NCBI GenBank assembly: GCA_015231705.1
Contig: JADGBC010000011.1
Span: 1-43,215 of the forward strand
Source of the DNA: Desulfamplus sp.
GTDB lineage: Bacteria > Desulfobacterota > Desulfobacteria > Desulfobacterales > Desulfobacteraceae
Length of the DNA: 43,215 nt
Reading direction: 5' to 3'
Position numbers and translations under genes: made by a program. Shown in pieces: positions 15,613-24,058 of this stretch. Position 1 is the first letter of the stretch. The number at the start of each line of letters is the position of its first letter. Under the pieces are notes generated by a model. It saw only the letters and a program-made list of their open reading frames with translations, was not told where the DNA came from and ran no database searches.

Positions 15613-16874
15613 CAGTTGCCACCTTTTCTCCTCTTTTCAGGTTCAATTTGCCATGAACCTTTTAATGAGACTCTTCCCATTCCCTTTTCAGGGTTTATGA
15701 GCACAGGGCCAATCCGCTTGCTATCATACCACAACAACCCTGTATCATCAGAAACCGCACCCAATAACATAAAGGAACCAACACGTAAAGGGATAAAGTC
15801 AATAACATAGCTGACATTGATTACATCTCCACGATTATAAGGTCCACAGGGTATAGAATCATAATTTGTAAGAGTCGCCCCGACTATCTCCTCCTCACCG
15901 TTCATTATTGCAAAACCAAAATTGGGCATTATACCCTCTGTCATAACCTCAACCGCCATTTCAAGACGCAGTGGTTCACGGGAATTCAGGGTCATATTAT
16001 CAACAACCTTGCCCTCTATTGATTTAATGGCAAATGATAGAATCAGGCAATCTTTTTCAGGTGCAACGTCCAGAGGCTGATCTTCAGACGAAGCAGTGGG
16101 ATTTACACCTCTTTTTTCTTCACCATCAGTTCGGTTTTGATTTTTATCCCTCTTTTTATTGCAGAACTCTTCATACTGGGCAACCACCTCATCACACTTG
16201 CCAGCTTTTCTTACCCTTCCATTTTCAAGCCAGATCACCCGTTCACAAAGCTCCTGAACATGATACATGGAGTGGCTGCAAAAGAGCATAGTCCGCCCCT
16301 GCTCCTTAAAATGATTCATCCTCTGAATACATTTTTTCTGAAATCCCATGTCCCCGACAGCAAGAGCCTCATCAATAATAAGAATGTCAGGATCAACCAT
16401 AGTTGCAATGGAAAAAGCAAGCCTTACATACATGCCGGACGAGTAAGTTCTAACCGGTCTGTCAATAAACTCTTCGAGTTCAGCAAAAGCTATGATCTCA
16501 TCTTCTTTCTTCTTTATCTCTTCATCAGAAATTCCAAGCAAAGATGCATTAAGATATATATTCTGACGACCCGTAAACTCAGGATGAAATCCTGCACCAA
16601 GCTCCAGAAGAGCTGCTACCCTACCGTTAACCTCAATAGTTCCAGTGGTCGGCTGAACAGTTCCTGCAAGAAGTTTCAGAAGAGTTGATTTACCAGCACC
16701 GTTATCACCAATAATACCTAAAGATTGCCCAAGCCCCACTTCAAAAGAGATATCTTTGAGCACTTCAAAAACCTTGTGCATTGGTTTTCTCAGCAATGCC
16801 TGTAAAAGTCGATCATGAGGCTTGGCATAAATATAATAATTTTTATTAACATTTTGAACATTTACTCTTAACAT
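15612..16874 (-). CDS. wzt: Polysaccharide export ABC transporter ATPase with C-terminal carbohydrate-binding domain
   Basis: ATP-binding partner of the Wzm permease. The nucleotide-binding domain (about 1-245) has Walker A GDNGAGKST, the signature YSSGMYVRLAFS and Walker B ILIIDEALAVGD, plus the KPHDRLLQAL part found in Wzt/TagH/KpsT. After a polar linker, about 290-420 forms a beta-rich Wzt C-terminal domain (FAIKSIEGKVV, PLRLEMAVEV, FGFAIMNGEEEIVGATL), which in E. coli O9a and O8 reads the finished chain end before export. The open frame continues upstream to 16976, but MLRVNVQNV at 16874 is the usual N-terminus, with AGGG before it, and lies 7 bases after the upstream stop. High confidence. 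Confidence 0.93.
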   Translation of the reverse strand: MLRVNVQNVNKNYYIYAKPHDRLLQALLRKPMHKVFEVLKDISFEVGLGQSLGIIGDNGAGKSTLLKLLAGTVQPTTGTIEVNGRVAALLELGAGFHPEFTGRQNIYLNASLLGISDEEIKKKEDEIIAFAELEEFIDRPVRTYSSGMYVRLAFSIATMVDPDILIIDEALAVGDMGFQKKCIQRMNHFKEQGRTMLFCSHSMYHVQELCERVIWLENGRVRKAGKCDEVVAQYEEFCNKKRDKNQNRTDGEEKRGVNPTASSEDQPLDVAPEKDCLILSFAIKSIEGKVVDNMTLNSREPLRLEMAVEVMTEGIMPNFGFAIMNGEEEIVGATLTNYDSIPCGPYNRGDVINVSYVIDFIPLRVGSFMLLGAVSDDTGLLWYDSKRIGPVLINPEKGMGRVSLKGSWQIEPEKRRKGGN

Positions 16875-16881
16875 AAATACC

Positions 16882-17769
16882 CTATTTTTTCTGCCATTGA
16901 GCAACCAGATAAGATGACATAAAATGTGTGTGTAACGGAAGAAGTTTGGACTCCAGGAACAGGGCAAATGGTGCAATAATTTTTTTTACCCTCAACGGGA
17001 TTCTCAATATCAGGCTGTTATAAATAAGGTAATAGGCAATATTACCAAAATACTTTACATTGACAGTATCGAACAGTCCCACAAAATTCTTTTCAAGCAC
17101 CACATAATCCACAGCAGACTCATTACTCATGAAAAAATGGTCTGCTGCATACCAGAACCGCCTGGCATTGTCCACAACAGTGTTGGCATGCGGTTCTGCA
17201 AAAACAAAAAAACCGCCAGGCTTGAGGAGTCTGTGGATCTCCCTGACTGTCTGATTCTCATTCGGATGAACATGATGAAGTCCTCCGCACATTAAGACAA
17301 CATCAAAAAACGAGTCAGGAAATCCTGTATCAAGAATTGACCTGACATAGCTATCTGCATCGGGAAAACGTCTTCTGTAAAGTTCTATCTGCTTATCAGA
17401 TATATCAAGCCCATGAAGTTCACATCTCTCCTGAGTTACAAACTCTGATATCTGACCGCTTCCACACATAGCATCCAGAACGATCTTGCCTTCAAGATTG
17501 ATGTTTTGAACCATCGGCTTATATATGAACCTTTCTCTGTAGATCCTTGAGTAGTGATCATTATAGTGCAGCAGGTACTGATCTCCAATGATCTCAAAGA
17601 AATCTTTCTGGATATCTTCACTCTTTTGAGACACACAAAGATTTTTCTGGATATCTCCACTCTTTTGAGACACATAAAAATCTTTTCGTATATCTTTACC
17701 CTTTTGATATACACTATTTTGATATACCCGAGAGACACTTCTACCGGATTTGTCATTTTTTTTACACAT
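16882..17769 (-). CDS. Class I SAM-dependent methyltransferase with N-terminal 13-residue repeats
   Basis: Core from about residue 60: KIVLDAMCGSGQISEFV (motif I), HGLDISDKQIELYRRRF (motif II acidic residue), FFDVVLMCGGLHHVHPNENQTVREIHRLLKPGGFFVFAEP (motifs IV-VI), a standard Methyltransf_11 arrangement. The first 58 residues are an unusual extension: three 13-residue units (VYQKGKDIRKDFY, VSQKSGDIQKNLC, VSQKSEDIQKDFF). The C-terminal part holds a hydrophobic stretch and basic residues (PLRVKKIIAPFA) that may touch the membrane. It overlaps the upstream methyltransferase by 8 bases. Probably methylates a sugar or lipid of the pathway; substrate unknown. Confidence 0.82.
   Translation of the reverse strand: MCKKNDKSGRSVSRVYQNSVYQKGKDIRKDFYVSQKSGDIQKNLCVSQKSEDIQKDFFEIIGDQYLLHYNDHYSRIYRERFIYKPMVQNINLEGKIVLDAMCGSGQISEFVTQERCELHGLDISDKQIELYRRRFPDADSYVRSILDTGFPDSFFDVVLMCGGLHHVHPNENQTVREIHRLLKPGGFFVFAEPHANTVVDNARRFWYAADHFFMSNESAVDYVVLEKNFVGLFDTVNVKYFGNIAYYLIYNSLILRIPLRVKKIIAPFALFLESKLLPLHTHFMSSYLVAQWQKK
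17596..17712 (-). repeat. Three 39-bp coding tandem repeats
   Basis: Three 39-base units encode residues 20-58 of the methyltransferase; units two and three differ at few positions, unit one more. A shorter degenerate piece (CTATTTTGATATACCCGAG region) precedes them in the gene, suggesting that growth began from the VYQ motif. Confidence 0.8.
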
Positions 17770-18478
17770 TGCCTGCCACTAAAACTTTTATGGTTACGGG
17801 ATTAAGAAGAAGACGTATATTCTTTAAAGGAGATACTAGCAACTTTGATGGCTCTTTAAATGAACATACAATATGAGTATGGCACCCAACGGCTTTTAGT
17901 ATTGATGCTAATCGTTTTTCCGAAAAGAGAAACACAGGAGGATAATTTAAAATTTCAAGGCTTTTACTGACAACAGGAAAAAGAAGAGATTCAACAAGTT
18001 CAACAACATCAGCAACTGTATTTTCAGCTATGATTATTTTACCTCCTGGCCGAAGAACTCTTTTTGCCTCCTCAATAGATTTTTGAATATAATCAAGAGT
18101 CTTGCTAAATGTCTCCTGAGCAAAATGGTGAATTGAAAAATGGAAAAGTATCGTATCAAACGAGTTGGAGATAAAAGGAAGGCTTGTCGATTCTCCACAA
18201 ACACTCAAAGAAGAAGATGCCCCCGAAGATGAGTGAGCAGACAACAACACCGGTGAGATATCGTAGAAAACATGATCTCCACAAGATTTGAAAAGAGTTA
18301 CACCTCCGCTTCCGATATCAAGTATATCTCCTTTGACATGGCCATTAATGGCATTAAAGGTACGGGTATATATAGCAGCATACTCTTTTGCCACGGTCTT
18401 TATGTAATCAGAACCCAGAGCATTAAAAAAGTCAGCCTGCTTTTGTACACTTGATTTTTTATATCCTGATAAACTCAT
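17762..18478 (-). CDS. Class I SAM-dependent methyltransferase
   Basis: 238 residues with motif I GDILDIGSGGVTLFK, VFYDISPVLLSAH (strand 2), a post-motif region ESTSLPFISNSFDTILFHFSIHHF (motif IV), and RVLRPGGKIIIAENTVADVVE (motifs V-VI), as in ubiE/Methyltransf_11 proteins. A Ser-rich stretch (HSSSGASSSLSVCGES) lies in the loop after strand 2. The start is three bases after the GT2 stop, and GGGAG about 12 bases upstream can serve as ribosome site. It lies next to another methyltransferase of the same class; the two may act on different positions of one sugar. Substrate unknown. Confidence 0.82.
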   Translation of the reverse strand: MSLSGYKKSSVQKQADFFNALGSDYIKTVAKEYAAIYTRTFNAINGHVKGDILDIGSGGVTLFKSCGDHVFYDISPVLLSAHSSSGASSSLSVCGESTSLPFISNSFDTILFHFSIHHFAQETFSKTLDYIQKSIEEAKRVLRPGGKIIIAENTVADVVELVESLLFPVVSKSLEILNYPPVFLFSEKRLASILKAVGCHTHIVCSFKEPSKLLVSPLKNIRLLLNPVTIKVLVAGNV

Positions 18479-18481
18479 AAA

Positions 18482-19735
18482 TTAATCCAAGGCTCCCTGC
18501 TTCTTGAAGTAACTCTTCCTGCTCCTTGAAGCAACTGCCCCACCATTTTCCTTGCTGCCGATATCAAGATCATCTGAACTGTTGCCATTATGATTCAAGT
18601 TTCCACTATTATTCAGGTTGCCGCTATGATTCAAGGAGTGTTGATTCTGTTTTTTATGCACATTTTTTATATAATACAGTGGCCGGTCTCGAACCTCCTC
18701 AAAAACTCTGCCAAGATACTCGCCAAGAACTCCGAGCACAATCAGCTGAACGCCACCAAGGAAAGTCAGCTCCACAAACATAACAGTCCAGCCCGGAACC
18801 TGGATGGAATCAGTAAAAAGCTTCAGGTAAAGTGCGTGAAAGCCAAGAAGAAACCCCATTATGGAAAAAAAGATCCCGATACCTGCTGCAATCCTCAATG
18901 GAACATAGGAAAAAGTGGTAATGGCATCAAGTGATAAAAGAAGTGATTTCCAGAAAGAGTACTTTGATTCTCCTGCAAATCTTGGAGACTGATCGTAATA
19001 TACATTGGCAGTAGAATAGCCCATCCAGGAGACAAGTCCCCTTATGTAGCGTCTCCGTTCACGAATATTACTCAATGCCGTAACAACTTTTCTGTCTAAA
19101 AGCCTGAAATCACCCACATCCTCTCTGGAAACAACATCATAATCTGCAATTTTTCTGAACACCGAATAGAAAAGAGACGCAGCATAGCGCTTTAAACGCC
19201 CCTCTCCCTCTCTCTTTGTTCTAGCACCATTTACAACATCAAATCCCTGCTGCCATTTTTCGATCATTTCATGAATGACCTCAGGAGGGTGCTGCAGATC
19301 ACCGTCCATGGTAACCACTGCATCTCCGGATGAGTGATCAAGCCCTGCAGTAATAGCAATCTGATGGCCAAAGCTTCTGTTAAGGCTCACAACAATAATG
19401 GAAGGGTCATTTTCCTGCAATGTTTTTAATATCTCAACAGAGTTATCACTGCTGCCGTCATCAACAAAAATGATCTCCACACTGTAATTCAGACAACATT
19501 TTTTGTTGTTATTGTTTATTTCAGAAACTGCCCAATTTAGATTGCAGTCTGAATCACTCTTATTGAAAACTGAATCACTTTTAACAGAATCACTTCTATT
19601 AAATAGAGCACAAATTCTTTTATACAACTCAGGAATATTCAAAGCCTCATTGTGAACAGGAATTACAATAGAAATCCATTTATTAGGGAGTTCAGCCTGA
19701 CTTATTGACAACTTACGGTCATTACTAAATTTCAT
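18482..19735 (-). CDS. Polyprenyl-phosphate-type GT2 glycosyltransferase (GtrB/DPM1-like) with two membrane helices
   Basis: Transfers a sugar from a nucleotide donor to a polyprenyl phosphate carrier at the inner membrane, by family analogy (GtrB, ArnC, Dpm1). Signs are ISIVIPVHNEALNIPELY, VDDGSSDNSVEIL, SLNRSFGHQIAITAGLDHS, the TMDGDLQHPPEV DxD strand, DVGDFRLLDRKVV and ERRRYIRGLVSWMG; then two helices (about 288-320 and 330-357). Two parts are unlike relatives: a Ser/Asp/Asn-rich insertion at about 46-85 built from NxSDS repeats between the first two strands, and a C-terminal tail from about 365 with LNHSGN-type repeats of 18 bases. Start ATG 19735. Highly confident in family. Confidence 0.9.
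   Translation of the reverse strand: MKFSNDRKLSISQAELPNKWISIVIPVHNEALNIPELYKRICALFNRSDSVKSDSVFNKSDSDCNLNWAVSEINNNNKKCCLNYSVEIIFVDDGSSDNSVEILKTLQENDPSIIVVSLNRSFGHQIAITAGLDHSSGDAVVTMDGDLQHPPEVIHEMIEKWQQGFDVVNGARTKREGEGRLKRYAASLFYSVFRKIADYDVVSREDVGDFRLLDRKVVTALSNIRERRRYIRGLVSWMGYSTANVYYDQSPRFAGESKYSFWKSLLLSLDAITTFSYVPLRIAAGIGIFFSIMGFLLGFHALYLKLFTDSIQVPGWTVMFVELTFLGGVQLIVLGVLGEYLGRVFEEVRDRPLYYIKNVHKKQNQHSLNHSGNLNNSGNLNHNGNSSDDLDIGSKENGGAVASRSRKSYFKKQGALD
18580..18640 (-). repeat. Short 18-bp coding repeats in the GT2 tail
   Basis: Three 18-base units (TATGATTCAAGTTTCCAC, TATTATTCAGGTTGCCGC, TATGATTCAAGGAG) encode the LNHSGN-like run in the C-terminal tail of the polyprenyl-phosphate GT2. Confidence 0.7.
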
Positions 19736-19807
19736 CGCAATTTAAGCCTTTTACATATGACATTTTACTGTATTTATCCCTTATTTTGTCTATATCTCTC
19801 AACGCTT

Positions 19808-19901
19808 TTTATGTGAAAGTCTCTTGAATTAGCAGTAATCATGGGACTTTCATTGTTCGTTGTGGCCAAGAGCAATACCCCGCTCCGGCCGTGCCGGTTA
19901 T
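19808..19901 (-). repeat. R1 palindromic repeat, copy C (longer subtype)
   Basis: Same ends as the other R1 copies but with a longer middle carrying CTCCGGCCGTGCCGG, a second hairpin. The R1 peptide frame is open in reverse (NRHGRSGVLLLATTNNESP and on to SRDFHIK). It fills the gap between the YfhO-like gene and the GT2 start, and adjoins a partial R2 copy. Confidence 0.85.
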
Positions 19902-19938
19902 CATGAAAATTAAGAATGCATTTTCATGGTAAAAGCCC
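19902..19938 (-). repeat. Partial R2 repeat, copy d, overlapping the YfhO gene's end
   Basis: CATGAAAAT, nine bases, ATTTTCATG plus GGTAAAA is the R2 hairpin. It follows R1 copy C directly, giving an R1-R2 compound. The last codons of the YfhO-like gene (TMKMHS and the stop at 19910-19912) lie within it. Confidence 0.75.
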
Positions 19939-22570
19939 CGAGAATAGTTATAAAGCAAAAAGAGACAGCAGAGATCCAAAGACCATTTCTAAAAGAATCT
20001 GGCCTGAAAACAAACCTGATCTCCTTGTCTGTACCCGAAACCATGACTCCCATAAAAGTCGAGCTTATTTTTTGTATCTCTTCAGGTCTTCCATCAACAA
20101 ACACCTTCCATCCTGGAAACCACACCTCACTTAGTATGATAGCTGAAGCAGATATATCATCATCAAGGCTTTGATTATTGTTTATGACTATCTCGTTCGC
20201 TTTATATTTTATAATTTGCGGTGAACCCTTGCCAAAATTAATCTGATCTGTTTGAGTCAAGTCAATATTTTCAAAATCGATATCATGCAGATTTTGAAAC
20301 GCTATATTGCTCAGATTCTGAAACTCCATACCATTTGGATCCTGAGCCACAGTATCACTCTTAGCCTTATCATCGCTCTGATTTTGAAGTCTGGAATAAT
20401 TCAAATCTTCCACACTGTTAAGGCGGTTCACCCTGAATGCCCTAGGATAACAATCTCTATTTTCATATACTCTGCCATCAAGGCCTTGATATACAAGACT
20501 GAATCTGTCAGAATTGAAAATCTCATCATTGTTATCAGGTGGGGTGACAATATACCTCACATTCAAAAAATTGAGCCCGCCGGAATCCAAAGATTGAATC
20601 TCACAGGTAAAAACAGGGCTGTAGATGCCATTCACCTGTGTCAAGATTTTCTCATAGGCATATATCTTCATTGGATCATAACCGGTGATACTGTCATAGC
20701 CATAGACTTGCTCTGCACCTGCTATCAGAGAGCCTTTCCAGCCAACCACCCTGTATTTGCCGGGTTGTGATGTTATGAATTTTATAACAGGTGATTCAGG
20801 AAAGACTTTTTGCCTATCCACAAATGTATTGTAATCAATAGAGAGATAGCCATATTCAGCAAAAATCATTGCAACTGCAATAAATGGAAATAGCACAGCG
20901 ATTTTTCTATTATAGGTTGTTGCAATGTAGATTGTTGCAAAACAGAGGACTCCTATAAATCCGAGTGAGATAAAAAACAGGGCTATTTTTTCAAGTCTGT
21001 AATTTAAATAGAGTGGATCAATCTCATGCAGCGTGGAAAAATGGATCAGCAGCACGATAATACCCAAAACAAATACTACAGCCATAATCTGAAGTAGCAG
21101 CGTCCCTTCTGGACGTTTAGTCCAGAAGGATGAGAGTTTGCCATATGCTGTTTGATGTGTTGAAATATTACAAATAGCCTGAGATCCTGCTGTTGCAAGT
21201 ACTGTCATGCAAAAGACAAAGACAAAAATCAGCCTGTAGTTTGCGGCCATTGAAAAGAGCGGAAGTTTTGTTGCAACATCATAAAAGAAAGGAACTCTGA
21301 CAACCATTACAAGAGCCAGTAAAGCTGCAATAACAAAAAAGGATTTGCCGTATTTATGAACAGTACTGGAAGTTTGATCTCTTTTTTTTAATCTGTGCAG
21401 GATGGCTGTGCAGGCAAGAAAAAGCCCTGTAACACTGAAAAAGGTATTCTGCTCATTGTAATTTGCAAATGTCCAGTAATTACCATGAACAGGGTTTCCA
21501 AAAAAATCGGGATTAATAGTGGTTCCTGCAACCAATTTCAAGAGATCTGCAAACTTGAATTCACCAAAGATGTTGTTTTTCTGCTCTATTATCTCAAAAT
21601 AACGGGTAGTATAAGGCAGATACTCCATAAAAGGTAGAAGCTGAAATGCGACACACCCGATAGAGAGGATACCTGCACCAACCAAAATTAAAGTACGCCT
21701 GTATATCGAAACAGCAGAAGTTCCTGCAATCCAGTTGAGATAGAGTTGATAAAAAAAATAAGGCACGATAAGCAGATACATGTGAAAGGATGACTCGGGA
21801 TGTCCGCCTAAAAACTGGCATACCGACAGCAAAATCAAAATAAAAAACCACGCTTTGGAGCGGCCTGAAGCTATTTTGTGCACAGAGAGCATCAACCACG
21901 GCAGATACATTATTACAGTTATGTTTGGATAATTTGAAAGCCAGACAATCTGAAAACCTGCAAATGCAAATAGAGTTCCGCCAATGAAACACGGCATCCC
22001 TGAAAAATTTAAATCTCTTAGAAAAAGAAAAGTCCCTGTTGCCACAAACACAATACGCAAAAACGGCATTAGTGTCGTGAAATCTGCAACTGTCATGAAA
22101 TATAGAAAAATATTAAGAGGATTGAACAGAGCTGACGCAAAATTGGCAACAAGAGGAGATCCGCTGTAAGAGTGAAAATTCCATAACGGAACATATCCCT
22201 CCTCCATGCCTCTTTTCAGGGAACTCATCCATGGGTAGTAATTGCTTAAAGCATCGCCTAACAGCGGATTGTGAGGAAGAGTGTCGGGCGGATAATCTGC
22301 TTTCCACGGATACATCCAGCACAAGATATCTCCTGGCAGAAGAGTAAAATCATAAATCAGAGCCTGCCAGAAAAAAACCATTGCCATTGCCCAGTAGGCA
22401 GTGATAGCAATCAGGCATGACTGGCCAAAAAAATAGCCGTGCATGAACGACCAGCAACGACTCTCTTTCGTAAATGCCGTAAAGTTTCGTGGTTTTCTGC
22501 AAAACACAATTGACAAAACAACCAGCAACATAAAAACAAAAATTATCAAAACACGAAACGGAATTTCCAT
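19910..22570 (-). CDS. YfhO-family multi-span membrane protein
   Basis: 886 residues with a long series of hydrophobic helices from about 4 to 590 and a C-terminal soluble part with the YfhO/GT-C look. The N-terminal periplasmic loop has DILCWMYPWKADYPP and NPLLGDALSNYYPWMSSLKRGMEEGYVPLWNFHSYSGSPL, the family's marker. The C-terminal region has GGLNFLNVRYIVTP, CYPRAFRVN and SEVWFPGWKVFVDGRPEEI, the strongly conserved domain end. In Bacillus, YfhO is needed for lipoteichoic acid glycosylation, and relatives are taken as GT-C polyprenyl-phosphate-sugar transferases; pairing with the neighbouring GtrB-like enzyme fits. A short Gln/Asn-rich repeat run lies near residues 720-760 (LQNQSDD, FQNLSN, FQNLHD). 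The ATG directly abuts the stop of the upstream gene. Its last residues come from an R2 repeat. Confidence 0.85.
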   Translation of the reverse strand: MEIPFRVLIIFVFMLLVVLSIVFCRKPRNFTAFTKESRCWSFMHGYFFGQSCLIAITAYWAMAMVFFWQALIYDFTLLPGDILCWMYPWKADYPPDTLPHNPLLGDALSNYYPWMSSLKRGMEEGYVPLWNFHSYSGSPLVANFASALFNPLNIFLYFMTVADFTTLMPFLRIVFVATGTFLFLRDLNFSGMPCFIGGTLFAFAGFQIVWLSNYPNITVIMYLPWLMLSVHKIASGRSKAWFFILILLSVCQFLGGHPESSFHMYLLIVPYFFYQLYLNWIAGTSAVSIYRRTLILVGAGILSIGCVAFQLLPFMEYLPYTTRYFEIIEQKNNIFGEFKFADLLKLVAGTTINPDFFGNPVHGNYWTFANYNEQNTFFSVTGLFLACTAILHRLKKRDQTSSTVHKYGKSFFVIAALLALVMVVRVPFFYDVATKLPLFSMAANYRLIFVFVFCMTVLATAGSQAICNISTHQTAYGKLSSFWTKRPEGTLLLQIMAVVFVLGIIVLLIHFSTLHEIDPLYLNYRLEKIALFFISLGFIGVLCFATIYIATTYNRKIAVLFPFIAVAMIFAEYGYLSIDYNTFVDRQKVFPESPVIKFITSQPGKYRVVGWKGSLIAGAEQVYGYDSITGYDPMKIYAYEKILTQVNGIYSPVFTCEIQSLDSGGLNFLNVRYIVTPPDNNDEIFNSDRFSLVYQGLDGRVYENRDCYPRAFRVNRLNSVEDLNYSRLQNQSDDKAKSDTVAQDPNGMEFQNLSNIAFQNLHDIDFENIDLTQTDQINFGKGSPQIIKYKANEIVINNNQSLDDDISASAIILSEVWFPGWKVFVDGRPEEIQKISSTFMGVMVSGTDKEIRFVFRPDSFRNGLWISAVSFCFITILGAFTMKMHS

Positions 22571-23836
22571 TTACACCAAACTCCGCCCAAACTTAGGAGC
22601 CCGCTTCATAAAAAAAACAGACTCTATCCATTTAACAACAAAAATGCCGGATTTTATTGATGGTTTTTCCACCAGATAGTAGAATGTTACAGCTATAATA
22701 AACGAGGTTGCAGTAGAAAAGATCAGGGCAAAAAGATGTGATGTTACACCGATTATCTGAATCTGATTCATCCATTTTATAAAGCATGGTGTAATTATGA
22801 TCAAAACAACTATATGACACAGATAGAGGCTATATGAAATTTTCCCCACAAAATTAAAACAGGGTACATTTAAAACATACTGAATCGTTCTTGATCCCAT
22901 GCATGAGAGCAGAATAAGCATCGCACCAAAAGCGTTAAAATAGGGGATCATGTGAGCAGGAAAAAACTCTGAATACCATGGGAATACAGTACTTCTAAAA
23001 GAGTATAAGAGCAGGCCTGCTGAGATAATCGTCAATTTCAAAAAGAAGGTTGATTTGCATATAAACAGATTAAGATCTCTATAATATTTAGATATCAATA
23101 TGCCGAGGTAAAAATGGAACAAAGATACCAGAAATACTGAAGCCTCCACTCCAAGAAAGCTTACCGAGAGAATGTCTGCGACTGACAATAAAACAGCAAG
23201 AACTGTAAAAAAAGCCATACTTCTATAAGCTAATGATATCAAAAAGGGCATCATTAAAGATAACTGCATCTCTAATGTGAGGCTCCATGCCTGGGGAACA
23301 AAAGTCTGGACGGTTCCAGGTAAGATGAGGAGTGCCTGTTTGAGCAATACGTATATGGAAATTGGCATATCTTTCCACAAAGAATAAATCCAGACACTTC
23401 TGTTAGGGTCTGTTGGATAGACTATGTACAAATACTGAAAGGCCAAAATCGAGAGAATCAGTACAGCAAGAAAAGGGGGCAATATCCTGAATATCCGTTT
23501 GACACAAAACTTAAGTATCTCATTAGCATCAAATCCTATCCTTGAACGGTCAGAACCTGAAGAGACAGAAGTGTTTTCAATATCCGGATTGAAGTACTTA
23601 AGAGATAGAACAAAGCCACTTAGAACAAAAAACATCGAAACTCCAGCCAGACCATCCCAGAAAATCTGTAATGGGGTATTCTCGTATCTCATCAGCCCCC
23701 CAGGCAGACCAAACCCCAATGCAAAATGTGACCACAGAACAGCAAGAGCTGCAAAACCTCTCACAGTATCAAGATAGTCCAATCTTTTAATGGCTCCGGT
23801 TGTGCGGATGATATTGGATAATGAGGAGTCTTTCAT
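22571..23836 (-). CDS. Acyltransferase family 3 membrane protein
   Basis: The conserved N-terminus is KRLDYLDTVRGFAALAVLWSHF, followed by LAGVSMFFVLSGFVLSL, ILPPFLAVLIL, SLTLEMQLSLMMPFLI and ISYSLYLCHIVVL, with about ten helices: a typical OafA-like O-acyltransferase. The open frame extends to 24022, but the extra N-terminal residues are translated R2 repeat and spacer, without family likeness. ATG 23836 has AAGGAG eleven bases upstream and lies near the first conserved residues; ATG 23890 and 23869 have no ribosome site. It is the first gene of the leftward cluster; the second paralogue at 430-1491 lies at the other end. Acyl group and acceptor unknown. Confidence 0.85.
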   Translation of the reverse strand: MKDSSLSNIIRTTGAIKRLDYLDTVRGFAALAVLWSHFALGFGLPGGLMRYENTPLQIFWDGLAGVSMFFVLSGFVLSLKYFNPDIENTSVSSGSDRSRIGFDANEILKFCVKRIFRILPPFLAVLILSILAFQYLYIVYPTDPNRSVWIYSLWKDMPISIYVLLKQALLILPGTVQTFVPQAWSLTLEMQLSLMMPFLISLAYRSMAFFTVLAVLLSVADILSVSFLGVEASVFLVSLFHFYLGILISKYYRDLNLFICKSTFFLKLTIISAGLLLYSFRSTVFPWYSEFFPAHMIPYFNAFGAMLILLSCMGSRTIQYVLNVPCFNFVGKISYSLYLCHIVVLIIITPCFIKWMNQIQIIGVTSHLFALIFSTATSFIIAVTFYYLVEKPSIKSGIFVVKWIESVFFMKRAPKFGRSLV

Positions 23837-23944
23837 AACTCCTGTGGCTCCTTCATAAGAATTTTTCATACAAGTCGGACTATTTAACATAAAAATTTTA
23901 ATAAGAAAACTAATGGATTTTTTTCTTGTTCCTTCTTTTTCCAG

Positions 23945-23974
23945 TTGATAGAGTAAAATAGTATTTTTTAATAT
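23945..23974 (+). promoter_or_regulatory. Candidate sigma-70 promoter for the Ter locus
   Basis: TTGATA at 23945-23950 and TAATAT at 23969-23974, with 18 bases between, 85 bases before the first vWA gene. Transcription would begin near 23981, at the left edge of R2 copy e, which would then be the mRNA leader. Prediction only. Confidence 0.4.
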
Positions 23975-23978
23975 CAGA

Positions 23979-24043
23979 CGGGCATGGCTTTTTCCAGGGC
24001 CACCCCGAATCATGAAAATCATAGTGCATTTTCACGGTAAAAA
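23979..24043 (-). repeat. R2 palindromic repeat, copy e
   Basis: Full-length R2: GGGCATGGC, CCAGGGCCACCCCGAATC, ATGAAAATC and GCATTTTCACGGTAAAA. It lies between the divergent acyltransferase and vWA genes; the ribosome site of the vWA gene (AAGGAGG) starts directly after its end. Confidence 0.8.
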
Positions 24044-24058
24044 GGAGGATAAGGAGTT

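Noticed and set aside
16137-16688. 183-residue open frame on the + strand
   Set aside because: Antisense to wzt, whose ATPase motifs are complete; no ribosome site or family likeness.
16875-16976. N-terminal extension of wzt to ATG 16976
   Set aside because: The extra residues overlap the upstream methyltransferase gene and do not look like Wzt; ATG 16874 with AGGG gives the normal start.
20252-20770. 172-residue open frame on the + strand
   Set aside because: Antisense to the YfhO-like gene; Ile-rich shadow composition and no start signals.
23837-24022. N-terminal extension of the acyltransferase to 24022
   Set aside because: It is translated R2 repeat and spacer; ATG 23836 has a ribosome site and reaches the conserved core.
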